64,000 nt of DNA from Zea mays (lineage: Eukaryota; Streptophyta; Magnoliopsida; Poales; Poaceae), in assembly GCF_902167145.1 (NCBI RefSeq), contig NC_050097.1:117647982-117711981 (forward strand), read 5' to 3'. Below are positions 10,419 through 20,877 of the stretch, one piece after another (within the stretch, counting starts at the first letter, position 1; each line of letters begins with the position of its first letter). The notes below the pieces were generated by a model. It did not search any database. It was not told the origin of the DNA and saw only the letters and a list, made by a program, of their open reading frames with translations. Made by a program: the position numbers and the translations under genes.

Positions 10419-11727
10419 TGATAGTCGCCTAGGGGGGGGGGTGAATAGGGCGAAACTGAAATTTACAAATATAAACACAACTACAAGCCGGGTTAGCGTT
10501 AGAAATATAAACGAGTCCGCGAGAGAGGGCGCAAAACAAATCCCAAGCGAATAAGTAAGTGAGACACGGAGATTTGTTTTACCGAGGTTCGGTTCTTGCA
10601 AACCTACTCCCCGTTGAGGAGGCCACAAAGGCCGGGTCTCTTTCAACCCTTCCCTCTCTCAAACGATCCCTCGGACCGAGTGAGCTTCTTTTCTCAAATC
10701 AAAGCCGGGAACAAAACTTCCCCGCAAGGGCCACCACACAATTGGTGCCTCTTGCCTTGATTACAATGGAGTTTTGATCACAAGAACAAGTGAGAAAGAA
10801 AAGAAGCAATCCAAGCGCAAGAGCTCAAATGAACACGGCAAATCACTCTCACTAGTCACTAGGGTTTTGTGTGGAATTGGAGAGGATTTGATCTCTTTGG
10901 TGTGTCTAGAATTGAATGCTAGAGCTCTTGTAATAGTTGGGAAGTGGAAAACTTGGATGCAATGAATGGTGGGGTGGTTGGGGTATTTATAGCCCCAACC
11001 ACCAAATGTGGCCGTTGGGAACCTGTCTGTTCGATGGCGCACCGGACAGTCCGGTGCACACCGGACAGTCCGGTGCCCCCTGCCACGTCATCACTGCCGT
11101 TGGATTCTAGCCGTTGGAGCTTCTGACTTGTGGGCCTGCCTGGGTGTCCGGTGCACACCGGACATGTACTGTTTGATGTCCGGTGCACCGGTATGGGCGT
11201 GCCTGACGTCTGCGCGCGCTGCGCGCGCATTAAATGCACCGCAGGGAGCCGTTGGCGCCGCAGGGAGCCGTTGCTCCGCTGGCACACCGGACAGTCCGGT
11301 GCACACCGAACAGTCCGGTGAATTTTAGCGGAGCGGCTGCCGCGCGAACCCGAGGCTGACGAGTTCCGGAGACCGCGCTTCCTTGGAGCACCGGACATGT
11401 CCGGTGCACACCGGACAGTCCGGTGAATTATAGTGCGCCGGCTTCCGAGAATTCCCGAGGGCGAAGAGTTTGAGTTGGTGTCCTCTGGGCGCACCGGACA
11501 CTGTCCGGTGCACACCGGACAGTCCGGTGCCTCCAGCCAGAGGTGCCCTCGGTTGCCTCATCGCTCCTTTGTTGAATCCAACACTTGGTCTTTTTATTGA
11601 CTGAATGTGAACCTTTACACCTGTATACTCTATACACTGGGGCAAACTAGTTAGTCCGATTATTTGTGTTGGGCAATTCAACCACCAAAATTATTTGGGA
11701 ACTAGGTGAAAGCCTAATTCCCTTTCA
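10419..11727 (-). repeat. 3' LTR of Sirevirus B
   Basis: 1309 bp, plus-strand reading TGATAGTCGCC...CCCTTTCA. Contains a TATAAATA box on the minus strand (10984-10991) and many CACCGGACAGTCCGGTG-type palindromes between about 11038 and 11530. Essentially identical to 18559-19869. Confidence 0.97.
11038..11530 (-). repeat. Dense palindrome cluster in Sirevirus B LTR
   Basis: About ten full or partial copies of CACCGGACAGTCCGGTG or its spaced variants, mostly as head-to-head pairs joined by 'ca'. The same cluster recurs in the other LTR at about 19180-19672. Upstream of the LTR TATA box in element orientation. Translated frames across it give repeating RTVRCAPD-like strings, which are artefacts. 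Confidence 0.93.
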
Positions 11728-12560
11728 ATCTCCCCCTTTTTGGTGATTGATGCCAACACAAACCAAAGCAAATATAGAAGTGCATAATTGAACTAGTTTG
11801 CATAATGTAAGTGTAAAGGTTGCTTGGAATTGAGCCAATAAAACTACCTACAAGATATGCATGGAATGTTTCTTTCTTATTTAACATTTTGGACCACGTT
11901 TGCACCACAAGTTTTGTTTTTGCAAATTCTTTTGTAAGTTCATTTCAAAGATCTTTTGCACGTAGTCAAAGGTAAATGAATAAGAGTTTGCAAAGCATTT
12001 TCAAGATTTGAAATTTTTTTTCCCTTGTTTCAAATGCTTTTCCTTTGACTAAACAAAACTCCCCCTAAAAGAGATCCACCTCTTAGTGTTCAAGAGGGTT
12101 TTGATATACCATTTTTGAAATACTACTTTCTCCCCCTTTTTAACACAATAGGATACCAAATGATAAATACTTTTTGGAAAGCACTAAGTTTTTGAATTTG
12201 GTGGTGGTGCGGTCCTTTTGCTTTGGGCTCATTTCTCCCCCTTTTTGGCATGAATCGCCAAAAACGGAATCATTAGAGCCCTCGAAGTGCTATCTTCCTC
12301 TTTGGTCATAAATGAATGGGTTAAGATTATACCAAAGGAGACGTCCTTTTCTTTGATGCTCATTGCTCCCCAAGGAATAGAGAGATGCTTGGAGTGATGG
12401 CGAAGTATGAGTTACGGAGTGGAAGCCTTTGTCTTCGCCGAAGACTCCAATTCCCTTTCAATGTACCTATGACTTGGTTTAAAATAGACTTGAAAACGCA
12501 TTAGTCATAGCATATGAAAGAGACATGATCAAAGGTACATTTATGAGCTATGTGTGCAAG
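11728..12560 (-). other. Sirevirus B 3' untranslated region with repeated polypurine tracts
   Basis: No open frame. Read on the minus strand it contains the primary PPT (AAAAAGGGGGAGAT) abutting the LTR at 11728-11741, and further G-rich purine tracts at about 12058-12070, 12129-12143 and 12233-12247. Multiple PPT-like copies between pol and the 3' LTR are characteristic of plant Sireviruses. No env-like frame is present. Confidence 0.85.
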
Positions 12561-15500
12561 CTAGCAAAAGAAATTTCTAGAATCAAGAATATTGAGCTCA
12601 TGCCTAAGTCGGGTAAAAGATTGTTCATCAAGTGGCTTGGTAAAGATATCGGCTAATTGGTTTTTAGTATTAATGTAAGAAATCTCGATATCCCCTTTTT
12701 GTTGGTGATCCCTAAGAAAATGATACCGAATGGCTATGTGCTTAGTGCGGCTATGCTCGGCAGGATTGTCGGCCATTTTGATTGCACTCTCATTATCACA
12801 TAGCAAAGGGACTTTGGTTAATTTGTAACCGTAGTCCCGCAGGGTTTGCCTCATCCAAAGCAATTGCGCGCAACAATGACCTACGGCAATGTACTCGGCT
12901 TCGGCGGTGGAAAGAGCGACCGAATTTTGCTTCTTTGAAGCCCATGACACCAAGGATCTTCCCAAGAACTGGCAAGTCCCCGATGTGCTCTTCCTATTAA
13001 TCTTACACCCTGCCCAATCGGCATCCGAATAACCAATCAAATCAAATGTGGATCCCCGAGGGTACCAAAGCCCAAACTTAGGAGTATAAGCCAAATATCT
13101 CAAGATTCGTTTTACGGCCGTAAGGTGGGATTCCTTAGGGTCGGATTGGAATCTTGCACACATGCAAACAGAAAGCATAATGTCCGGTCGAGATGCACAT
13201 AAATAAAGCAATGAACCAATCATCGACCGGTATACCTTTTGATCCACGGACTTACCTCCCGTGTCGAGGTCGAGATGCCCATTAGTTCCCATGGGTGTCT
13301 TGATGGGCTTGGCATCCTTCATTCCAAACTTGGTTAGAATGTCTTGAGTGTACTTCGTTTGGCAAATGAAGGTGCCCTCTTGGAGTTGCTTGACTTGGAA
13401 TCCTAGAAAATACTTCAACTCCCCCATCATCGACATCTCGAATTTCTGTGTCATGATCCTACTAAACTCTTCACAGGTAGACTCGTTAGTAGACCCAAAT
13501 ATAATATCATCAACATAAATTTGGCATACAAACAAGTCATTTTTAAGAGTTTTAGTGAACAAAGTAGGATCGGCCTTGCCGACTTTGAAGCCATTTGCAA
13601 TAAGGAAATCTCTAAGGCATTCATACCATGCTCTTGGGGCTTGCTTGAGCCCATAAAGCGCCTTAGAGAGCTTATATACATGGTTAGGATACTCATTGTC
13701 TTCAAAGCCGGGAGGTTGCTCAACGTAGACCTCTTCCTTGATTGGTCCATTGAGGAAGGCACTTTTCACGTCCATTTGATAAAGCTTAAAGCCATGGTAA
13801 GTAGCATAGGCCAATAATATGCGAATTGACTCAAGCCTAGCTACGGGTGCATAGGTTTCACCGAAATCCAAACCTTCGACTTGGGAATATCCCTTGGCCA
13901 CAAGTCGTGCTTTGTTCCTTGTCACCACACCATGCTCATCTTGCTTGTTGCGGAAGACCCATTTGGTTCCTACAACATTTTGGTTAGGACGTGGAACTAA
14001 AAGCCATACCTCATTTCTGGTGAAGTTGTTGAGCTCCTCTTGCATCGCCACCACCCAATCCGAATCTTGGAGAGCTTCCTCTACCCTGTGTGGTTCAATA
14101 GAGGAAACAAAAGAGTAATGTTCACAAAAATGAGCAACACGAGATCTAGTGGTTACCCCCTTATGAATATCGCCGAGGATGGTGTCGACGGGGTGATCTC
14201 GTTGGATTGCTTGGTGGACTCTTGGGTGTGGCGGCCTTGGTTCTTCCTCATCCTCCTTTTCTTGATTATTTTCATCTCCCCCTTGATCATTGCCATTATC
14301 TTGAGGTGGCTCATCTTCTTGATTTTGCCCTTCATCAACTTGAGCCTCATCCTCATTTTGAGTTGGTGGAGATGCTTGCATGGAGGAGGATGATTGATCT
14401 TGTGCATTTGGAGGCTCTTCGGATTCCTTAGGACACACATCCCCAATGGACATGTTCCTTAGCGCGATGCATGGAGCCTCTTCATTTCCTATCTCATCAA
14501 GATCAACTTGCTCTATTTGAGAGCCGTTAGTTTCATCAAACACAACGTCACATGAGACTTCAACTAGTCCAGTGGACTTGTTAAAGACTCTATATGCCCT
14601 TGTGTTTGAGTCATATCCTAGTAAAAAGCCTTCTACAGTTTTAGGTGCAAATTTAGATTTTCTACTTCTTTTAACAAGAATAAAGCATTTGCTACCAAAA
14701 ACTCTAAAGTATGAAATGTTGGGCTTTTTACCAGTTAGGAGTTCATATGATGTCTTCTTGAGGATTCGGTGAAGATATAACCGGTTGATGGCGTAGCAGG
14801 CGGTGTTGACCGCTTCGGCCCAAAACCGGTCCGGTGTCTTGTACTCATCAAGCATGGTTCTTGCCATGTCCAATAGAGTTCGATTCTTCCTCTCCACTAC
14901 ACCATTTTGTTGAGGTGTGTAGGGTGAAGAGAACTCATGCTTGATGCCCTCCTCCTCAAGGAAGCCTTCAATCTGAGAGTTCTTGAACTCCGTCCCGTTG
15001 TCGCTTCTTATTTTCTTGATCCTCAAGCCGAACTCATTTTGAGCCTGTCTCAAGAATCCCTTTAAAGTCTCTTGGGTTTGAGATTTTTCCTGTAAAAAGA
15101 ATACCCAAGTGAAGCGAGAATAATCATCCACTATTACAAGACAATACTTACTCCCGCCGATGCTTATGTAAGCAATCGGGCCGAATAGATCTATGTGGAG
15201 CAGCTCAAGCGGCCTGTCGGTCGTCATGATGTTCTTGTGTGGATGATGGACTCCAACTTGCTTCCCTGCCTGACATGCGCTACAAATCCTGTCTTTCTCA
15301 AAATGAACATTTGTTAATCCTAAAATGTGCTCTCCCTTTAGAAGCTTGTGAAGATTCTTCATCCCAACATGGGCTAGTCGGCGGTGCCAGAGACAACCCA
15401 TGTTAGTCTTAGCAATTAAGCAAGTGTCGAGTTCAGCTCTATCAAAATCTACCAGGTATAGCTGACCCTCTAACACTCCCTTAAATGCTATTGAATCATC

Positions 15501-15806
15501 ACTTCTTCTAAAGACAGTGACACCTACATCAGTAAAAAGACAGTTGTAGCCCATTTGACATAATTGAGAAACAGAAAGCAAGTTGTAATCTAAAGAATCT
15601 ACAAGAAAAACATTGGAGATAGAATGGTCAGGAGATATAGCAATTTTACCCAATCCTTTGACCAAACCTTGATTTCCATCCCCGAATGTGATAGCTCGTT
15701 GGGGATCTTGGTTTTTCTCATATGAGGAGAACATTCTTTTCTCCCCTGTCATGTGGTTTGTGCACCCGCTGTCGAGTATCCAACTTGAGCCCCCGGATGC
15801 ATAAAC
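12561..15806 (-). CDS. Sirevirus B Pol: protease, integrase, RT, RNase H
   Basis: Uninterrupted copia Pol. The frame opens at GTT (15806) directly after an in-frame TAG. The first in-frame ATG (15752) lies downstream of the protease active-site DSGC codons (about 15767-15773), so ordinary initiation there would lose the catalytic Asp. In order: protease; [11 protein letters not shown]...CSACQ zinc region near 15300-15390; integrase core with [14 protein letters not shown] and [11 protein letters not shown] (D,D,E); RT with [12 protein letters not shown] and YVDD (13506-13517); RNase H with SDADWAG, STAEAEY and CDNES. Gag ends 13 bp upstream in a different frame, so Pol expression needs splicing or another route. 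Length and motif integrity suggest a working enzyme set. Confidence 0.96.
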   Translation of the reverse strand, partial: VYASGGSSWILDSGCTNHMTGEKRMFSSYEKNQDPQRAITFGDGNQGLVKGLGKIAISPDHSISNVFLVDSLDYNLLSVSQLCQMGYNCLFTDVGVTVFRRSDDSIAFKGVLEGQLYLVDFDRAELDTCLIAKTNMGCLWHRRLAHVGMKNLHKLLKGEHILGLTNVHFEKDRICSACQAGKQVGVHHPHKNIMTTDRPLELLHIDLFGPIAYISIGGSKYCLVIVDDYSRFTWVFFLQEKSQTQETLKGFLRQAQNEFGLRIKKIRSDNGTEFKNSQIEGFLEEEGIKHEFSSPYTPQQNGVVERKNRTLLDMARTMLDEYKTPDRFWAEAVNTACYAINRLYLHRILKKTSYELLTGKKPNISYFRVFGSKCFILVKRSRKSKFAPKTVEGFLLGYDSNTRAYRVFNKSTGLVEVSCDVVFDETNGSQIEQVDLDEIGNEEAPCIALRNMSIGDVCPKESEEPPNAQDQSSSSMQASPPTQNEDEAQVDEGQNQEDEPPQDNGNDQGGDENNQEKEDEEEPRPPHPRVHQAIQRDHPVDTILGDIHKGVTTRSRVAHFCEHYSFVSSIEPHRVEEALQDSDWVVAMQEELNNFTRNEVWLLVPRPNQNVVGTKWVFRNKQDEHGVVTRNKARLVAKGYSQVEGLDFGETYAPVARLESIRILLAYATYHGFKLYQMDVKSAFLNGPIKEEVYVEQPPGFEDNEYPNHVYKLSKALYGLKQAPRAWYECLRDFLIANGFKVGKADPTLFTKTLKNDLFVCQIYVDDIIFGSTNESTCEEFSRIMTQKFEMSMMGELKYFLGFQVKQLQEGTFICQTKYTQDILTKFGMKDAKPIKTPMGTNGHLDLDTGGKSVDQKVYRSMIGSLLYLCASRPDIMLSVCMCARFQSDPKESHLTAVKRILRYLAYTPKFGLWYPRGSTFDLIGYSDADWAGCKINRKSTSGTCQFLGRSLVSWASKKQNSVALSTAEAEYIAVGHCCAQLLWMRQTLRDYGYKLTKVPLLCDNESAIKMADNPAEHSRTKHIAIRYHFLRDHQQKGDIEISYINTKNQLADIFTKPLDEQSFTRLRHELNILDSRNFFC

Positions 15807-15819
15807 CTACAAAACAATT
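15807..15819 (-). promoter_or_regulatory. Gag-Pol junction with splice-acceptor-like sequence
   Basis: Read on the minus strand, the gag stop TAA is followed by ATTGTTTTGTAG and then pol's GTTTATGC. The T-rich tract ending in TAG|GT resembles a 3' splice site. The TAG also closes the pol frame, so no frameshift from gag can enter pol. Sirevirus A has the matching sequence TTTGCCTTGCAG|GTT at the same point. Splicing is an inference. Confidence 0.45.
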
Positions 15820-18510
15820 TTAGTTCTTGACTTTAGGTACCCAAACTGTTTTGGGTCCTTTGGCATTAGAAACAAGAACTTTGGGTACCCAAACACAAGT
15901 CTTGGAGCCCTTGTGTTTGCCCCCAACAAATTTGGCAACTACCTTGCCGGATTTGCTAGTAAGCACATAAGATGCATCAAAAGTTTTAAATGAAATGGCA
16001 TGATCATTTGATGCATTAGGAATTTTCTTCTTAGGCAACTTAGCATGGGTTGGTTGCCTAGAACTAGATGTCTCACCCTTATACATAAAAGCATGATTAG
16101 GGCCAGAGTGAGACTTCCTAGAATGAATCTTCCTAATTTTGCTCTCAGGATAGCCGGAAGGGTATAAAATGTAACCCTCGTTATCCTGAGGCATGGGAGC
16201 TTTGCCCTTAACAAAGTTGGACAATCTTTTAGGAGGGGCACTAATTTTGACATTGTCTCCCCTTTGGAAGCCAATGCCATCCTTAATGCCCGGGCGTCTC
16301 CCATTGTAAAGCATGCTACGAGCAAATTTAAATTTCTCATTTTCTAAGTTGTGCTCGGCAATTTTAGCATCTAGTTTTGCTATATGATCATTTTGTTGTT
16401 TAATTAAAGTCATATGATCATGAATAGCATTAATATCAACATCTCTACATCTAGTACAAATAGTGACATGCTCAATGGTAGATGTAGATGGTTTGCAAGA
16501 ATTAAGTTCCACAATCTTAGCACGAAGTATATCATTCTTATCTCTAAGATCGGCAATTGTAACTTTGCAAACATCAAAATCTTTAGCCTTAGCAATCAAA
16601 TTTTCATTCTCTAATCTAAGGCTAGCAAGAGAAATGTTTAATTCTTCAATCCTAGCAAGCAAATCATCATTATTATCTCTAGGATTGGGAATTGAAACAT
16701 TACAAACATGTGAATCAACCTTAGCATTTAAACTAGCATTTTCATTCCTAAGGTTGTCAATCATCTCACGGCAAGTGCTTAGCTCACTAGATAACTTTTC
16801 ACATTTTTCAATTTCAAGAGCATAAGCCTTTTTAACCTTAACATGTTTTTTGTTTTCTTTAATTAGACAATCCTCTTGGGAATCCAAAAGGTCATCCTTT
16901 TCATGAATAGCACTAACCAATTCATTCAATTTTTCCTTTTGAGCTATGTTAAGGTTGGCAAAAAGGGAACGCAAATTATTTTCCTCATCACTAGCATTGT
17001 CATCACTAGAGGATTCATATTTAGTGGAGGATTTAGATTTAACCTTCTTTTTGCCGTCCTTTGCCATGAGGCACTTGTGGCCGACGTTGGGGAAGAGGAG
17101 TCCCTTGGTGACGGCGATGTTGGCGGCGTCCTCGTCGTCGGAGGAGTCGCTTGAGCTCTCGTCGGAGTCCCACTCGCGACAAACATGGGCATCGCCGCCC
17201 TTCTTCCTGTAGTACCTCTTCTTCTCCTTTCTTCTCCCCTTCTTGTCGTCGCCTCGGTCACTGTCACTTGTTATAGGACATTTAGCAATAAAATGACCGG
17301 GCTTACCACACTTGTAGCAAACCTTCTTGGAGCGGGACTTGTAATCCTTCCCCCTCCTTTGCTTGAGGATTTGGCGGAAGCTCTTGATGACGAGCGCCAT
17401 TTCCTCATTGTCGAGCTTGGAGGCGTCTATTGGTTGTCGACTTGGTGTAGACTCCTCCTTCTTCTCCTCCGTTGCCTTGAATGCAACGGGTTGAGCTTCG
17501 GATGTGGTGGCATCATCAAGCTCGTTGATCTTCCTCGAGCCTTCGATCATGCACTCAAAACTCACAAAATTCCCGATAACTTCCTCGGGGGTCATTTTGG
17601 TATATCTAGGATTACCACGGATCAATTGAACTTGAGTAGGGTTAAGGAAAATAAGTGATCTTAGAATAACCTTAACCACCTCGTGGTCATCCCACTTTAC
17701 GCTCCCGAGGTTGCGCGCTTGGTTTACCAAGGTCTTGAGCCGATTGTACATGTGTTGTGGCTCCTCCCCTTTGCGAAGCCGGAACCGACCGAGCTCCCCC
17801 TCAATCGTTTCCCGCTTGGTGATCTTGGTGAGCTCATCACCTTCATGCGCGGTCTTGAGTAAATCCCAAATCTCCTTTGCATTCTTCAACCCTTGAACTT
17901 TGTTATACTCCTCTCTACTTAAAGAGGCTAGGAGTATTGTTGTTGCTTGAGAGTTGAAGTGCTCGATTTGGGCCACCTCATCCTCATCATAGTTTTCATC
18001 CCCTACCGACGGTACCTGTGCACCAAACTCAACAACATCCCATATACTTTTGTGGAGCGAGGTTAGATGAAATCGCATTAAATCGCTCCACCTAGCGTAA
18101 TCTTCACCATCAAAAGTTGGTGGTTTGCCTAATGGGACGGAAAGTAAAGGTGTATGTTTGGCAATGCGAGGGTAGCGTAGGGGGATCTTACTATACTTCT
18201 TGCGCTCTTGGCGCTTAGAAGTGACGGAGGGCGCATCGGAGTCGGAGGTTGATGTTGATGAAGTGTCGGTCTCGTAGTAGACCACCTTCCTCATCCTCTT
18301 GTGCTTGTCGCCTTTCCGTTGCGGCTTGTGAGAAGAAGATTTTTCCTTCTTCTCTTTGTGGTGAGAAGAGGAAGACTTTTTCTCCTTCCGTTTGGAGGAG
18401 TCCTTCTTCTCCTTCCTCTTGGTGCGGGACTCTTCCGATGAAGTGCTCCCGTGGCTTGTAGTGGGCTTTTCGCCGGTATCCATCTCCTTCTTGGCGTGAT
18501 CTCCCGACAT
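15820..18510 (-). CDS. Sirevirus B Gag, 896 residues
   Basis: The ATG at 18510 is the first after the PBS, 35 bp downstream of it. The N-terminal 110 residues are a Ser/Lys/Glu-rich low-complexity basic tract. The copia Gag core starts near LGKPPTFDGEDYARW (residue ~127). A CCHC knuckle (CYKCGKPGHFIAKC) sits near residue 400. After it comes an acidic DSDESSSDSSDDED stretch and a long Lys/Glu/Leu/Asn-rich region (about 500-720) with heptad-like spacing, probably coiled coil, then a basic tail ending WVPKVKN. The long extension after the knuckle is a Sirevirus trait. No stops or frameshifts. Gag assembles particles around the element RNA. Confidence 0.95.
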   Translation of the reverse strand: MSGDHAKKEMDTGEKPTTSHGSTSSEESRTKRKEKKDSSKRKEKKSSSSHHKEKKEKSSSHKPQRKGDKHKRMRKVVYYETDTSSTSTSDSDAPSVTSKRQERKKYSKIPLRYPRIAKHTPLLSVPLGKPPTFDGEDYARWSDLMRFHLTSLHKSIWDVVEFGAQVPSVGDENYDEDEVAQIEHFNSQATTILLASLSREEYNKVQGLKNAKEIWDLLKTAHEGDELTKITKRETIEGELGRFRLRKGEEPQHMYNRLKTLVNQARNLGSVKWDDHEVVKVILRSLIFLNPTQVQLIRGNPRYTKMTPEEVIGNFVSFECMIEGSRKINELDDATTSEAQPVAFKATEEKKEESTPSRQPIDASKLDNEEMALVIKSFRQILKQRRGKDYKSRSKKVCYKCGKPGHFIAKCPITSDSDRGDDKKGRRKEKKRYYRKKGGDAHVCREWDSDESSSDSSDDEDAANIAVTKGLLFPNVGHKCLMAKDGKKKVKSKSSTKYESSSDDNASDEENNLRSLFANLNIAQKEKLNELVSAIHEKDDLLDSQEDCLIKENKKHVKVKKAYALEIEKCEKLSSELSTCREMIDNLRNENASLNAKVDSHVCNVSIPNPRDNNDDLLARIEELNISLASLRLENENLIAKAKDFDVCKVTIADLRDKNDILRAKIVELNSCKPSTSTIEHVTICTRCRDVDINAIHDHMTLIKQQNDHIAKLDAKIAEHNLENEKFKFARSMLYNGRRPGIKDGIGFQRGDNVKISAPPKRLSNFVKGKAPMPQDNEGYILYPSGYPESKIRKIHSRKSHSGPNHAFMYKGETSSSRQPTHAKLPKKKIPNASNDHAISFKTFDASYVLTSKSGKVVAKFVGGKHKGSKTCVWVPKVLVSNAKGPKTVWVPKVKN

Positions 18511-18544
18511 CACTTCGAGCGGTTAGGCTCTAATGAAGCACCGG

Positions 18545-18557
18545 GCTTTGATACCAA
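18545..18557 (-). other. Primer-binding site of Sirevirus B
   Basis: Minus-strand TTGGTATCAAAGC directly after the 5' LTR, complementary to initiator-Met tRNA with the single A/G change common in these elements. Confidence 0.92.
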
Positions 18558-18558
18558 T

Positions 18559-19869
18559 TGATAGTCGCCTAGGGGGGGGGGGGTGAATAGGGCGAAACTG
18601 AAATTTACAAATATAAACACAACTACAAGCCGGGTTAGCGTTAGAAATATAAACGAGTCCGCGAGAGAGGGCGCAAAACAAATCCCAAGCGAATAAGTAA
18701 GTGAGACACGGAGATTTGTTTTACCGAGGTTCGGTTCTTGCAAACCTACTCCCCGTTGAGGAGGCCACAAAGGCCGGGTCTCTTTCAACCCTTCCCTCTC
18801 TCAAACGATCCCTCGGACCGAGTGAGCTTCTTTTCTCAAATCAAAGCCGGGAACAAAACTTCCCCGCAAGGGCCACCACACAATTGGTGCCTCTTGCCTT
18901 GATTACAATGGAGTTTTGATCACAAGAACAAGTGAGAAAGAAAAGAAGCAATCCAAGCGCAAGAGCTCAAATGAACACGGCAAATCACTCTCACTAGTCA
19001 CTAGGGTTTTGTGTGGAATTGGAGAGGATTTGATCTCTTTGGTGTGTCTAGAATTGAATGCTAGAGCTCTTGTAATAGTTGGGAAGTGGAAAACTTGGAT
19101 GCAATGAATGGTGGGGTGGTTGGGGTATTTATAGCCCCAACCACCAAATGTGGCCGTTGGGAACCTGTCTGTTCGATGGCGCACCGGACAGTCCGGTGCA
19201 CACCGGACAGTCCGGTGCCCCCTGCCACGTCATCACTGCCGTTGGATTCTAGCCGTTGGAGCTTCTGACTTGTGGGCCCGCCTGGGTGTCCGGTGCACAC
19301 CGGACATGTACTGTTTGATGTCCGGTGCACCGGTATGGGCGTGCCTGACGTCTGCGCGCGCTGCGCGCGCATTAAATGCACCGCAGGGAGCCGTTGGCGC
19401 CGCAGGGAGCCGTTGCTCCGCTGGCACACCGGACAGTCCGGTGCACACCGAACAGTCCGGTGAATTTTAGCGGAGCGGCTGCCGCGCGAACCCGAGGCTG
19501 ACGAGTTCCGGAGACCGCGCTTCCTTGGAGCACCGGACATGTCCGGTGCACACCGGACAGTCCGGTGAATTATAGTGCGCCGGCTTCCGAGAATTCCCGA
19601 GGGCGAAGAGTTTGAGTTGGTGTCCTCTGGGCGCACCGGACACTGTCCGGTGCACACCGGACAGTCCGGTGCCTCCAGCCAGAGGTGCCCTCGGTTGCCT
19701 CATCGCTCCTTTGTTGAATCCAACACTTGGTCTTTTTATTGACTGAATGTGAACCTTTACACCTGTATACTCTATACACTGGGGCAAACTAGTTAGTCCG
19801 ATTATTTGTGTTGGGCAATTCAACCACCAAAATTATTTGGGAACTAGGTGAAAGCCTAATTCCCTTTCA
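18559..19869 (-). repeat. 5' LTR of Sirevirus B
   Basis: 1311 bp; nearly identical to 10419-11727. Drives transcription leftward. TATAAATA on the minus strand at 19126-19133. Confidence 0.97.
19126..19133 (-). promoter_or_regulatory. LTR TATA box of Sirevirus B
   Basis: Minus-strand TATAAATA flanked by GGGGC/CCCC in the functional 5' LTR, downstream of the palindrome cluster in element orientation. Confidence 0.75.
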
Positions 19870-19874
19870 ACCAG
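19870..19874. repeat. TSD of Sirevirus B (right copy)
   Basis: ACCAG; after it the gag frame of element A resumes without shift. Confidence 0.97.
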
Positions 19875-20063
19875 GAACACGGGAGCAAGAGGGAAAAGAA
19901 GAAAAATTACAAGAAGGCCAAGGGCGAGGCACATCTAGGAAAGGAGTGGGACTCGGATTGCTCCTCCTCCGACTCCGACAATGAAGGACTCGCCGCCACC
20001 GCCTTCAACAAGTCATCCCTCTTCCCCAACGAACGTCACACATGCCTTATGGCAAGGGAGAAG

Positions 20064-20072
20064 AAGGTATGT
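20064..20072 (+). promoter_or_regulatory. Candidate 5' splice site in Sirevirus A gag
   Basis: AAG|GTATGT, a near-consensus plant donor, with the exon boundary falling between codons. Joining it to the AG at 32769 would link Gag, just past its knuckle and acidic segment, to Pol in frame and omit the Gag coiled-coil extension. The aligned position in Sirevirus B (AAG|GTTAAA) is a weak donor, which argues for caution. Confidence 0.35.
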
Positions 20073-20749
20073 AGTCGAAACTCTACTTATGCTTCTTCAA
20101 GTGAGGACGAATCTAGTGATGAGGATGAAATAGATTATTCATGTTTATTTAAGGGCCTAGATAGAACCAAGGTAGATAAAATTAATGAATTAATTGATGC
20201 CTTGAATGATAAGAATAGGCTTTTAGAAAAACAAGAAGATTTGTTGTATGAAGAACATGACAAATTTGTAGAAGCACAAAAATCTCATGCTTTAGAAGTT
20301 AAAAGAAATGAAATGCTTTCTTGTGAATTATCTTCTTGCCATGAGACGATTTCTAGCTTAAGGAGCATTAATGATGATTTGAATGCTAAGATAGAAATAG
20401 CTAGTAAATCAACAACTTGTGTAGAAAATGTTGTTATTTGCAATAGATGTAAAGACTTTGATATTGATGCTTGTAGTGAACACATAGCTTCTATTGCAAA
20501 GTTAAATGATGAAATGACTAGTCTTAATGCCCAACTTAAGGCTAGCAAAAGTGATTTTGATAAACTAAAATTTGCTAGGGATGCCTATATGATTGGTAGA
20601 CACCCCTCAATTAAGGATGAGCTTGGCTTCAAGAGGGAAGCCAAGAACTTAACAAGCCATAAGGCTCCCATCTCCACCAAGGAGAAAGGAAAGGCCCCTA
20701 TGGCAAGTAGTACTAAAAAGAACCATGCTTTTATGTACAATGATAGAAG

Positions 20750-20876
20750 ACAGTCTCATAGGAGTTGTAATACTTTTGATTCACATGCCTATGACTCTTA
20801 TGCTATGTATGCTTCCAGTTCTTCCTATATGCATGGTAGAGATATGCCTAGGAAAAATATTCATCATATGCCTAGG
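20750..20876 (+). repeat. 127-bp flanking duplication (left copy)
   Basis: Identical base for base to 32408-32534. Starts ACAGTCTCATAGG and ends CCTAGG, followed by a single C and then the truncated gypsy LTR. Far longer than the 5-bp TSD that integrase normally makes. Confidence 0.95.
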
Positions 20877-20877
20877 C

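Larger units (their letters stand above)
10419..19869 (-). mobile_element. Sirevirus B (Opie-like copia), complete and apparently intact
   Basis: 9.45-kb minus-strand element with 1.31-kb LTRs at 10419-11727 (3') and 18559-19869 (5'), TSD ACCAG, initiator-Met-type PBS at 18545-18557, PPT next to the 3' LTR, one open gag of 896 codons and one open pol of over 1,060 codons. By eye the LTRs differ at one base (11137/19279) plus G-run length (10 versus 12), so this is the youngest insertion in the window. It may be autonomous. The Opie label is from LTR appearance and is tentative. Confidence 0.95.
19875..20876 (+). pseudogene. Sirevirus A Gag, middle part (acidic and coiled-coil region)
   Basis: Same frame as 9252-10418 once Sirevirus B and one TSD are removed. 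Starts with a Lys-rich stretch, then the EWDSD / SSSDSD acidic segment, then a Leu/Lys/Glu-rich probable coiled coil (about 20150-20560) and a basic region. Interrupted at 20876 by the Tekay-like element. The last 127 bp (20750-20876) are repeated on the far side of that element at 32408-32534. A GTATGT donor-like site lies at 20067-20072. Confidence 0.92.

Noticed and set aside
10919..11515. 198-codon minus-strand frame in Sirevirus B LTR, repeated at 19061-19657
   Set aside because: It reads through the palindrome cluster and consists of RTVRCAPD-like repeats. It is duplicated only because it lies in an LTR.
15807..15822. Programmed +1 frameshift joining gag and pol in Sirevirus B
   Set aside because: The pol frame carries a TAG between the gag stop and the first pol codon, so a shift anywhere in gag would terminate.
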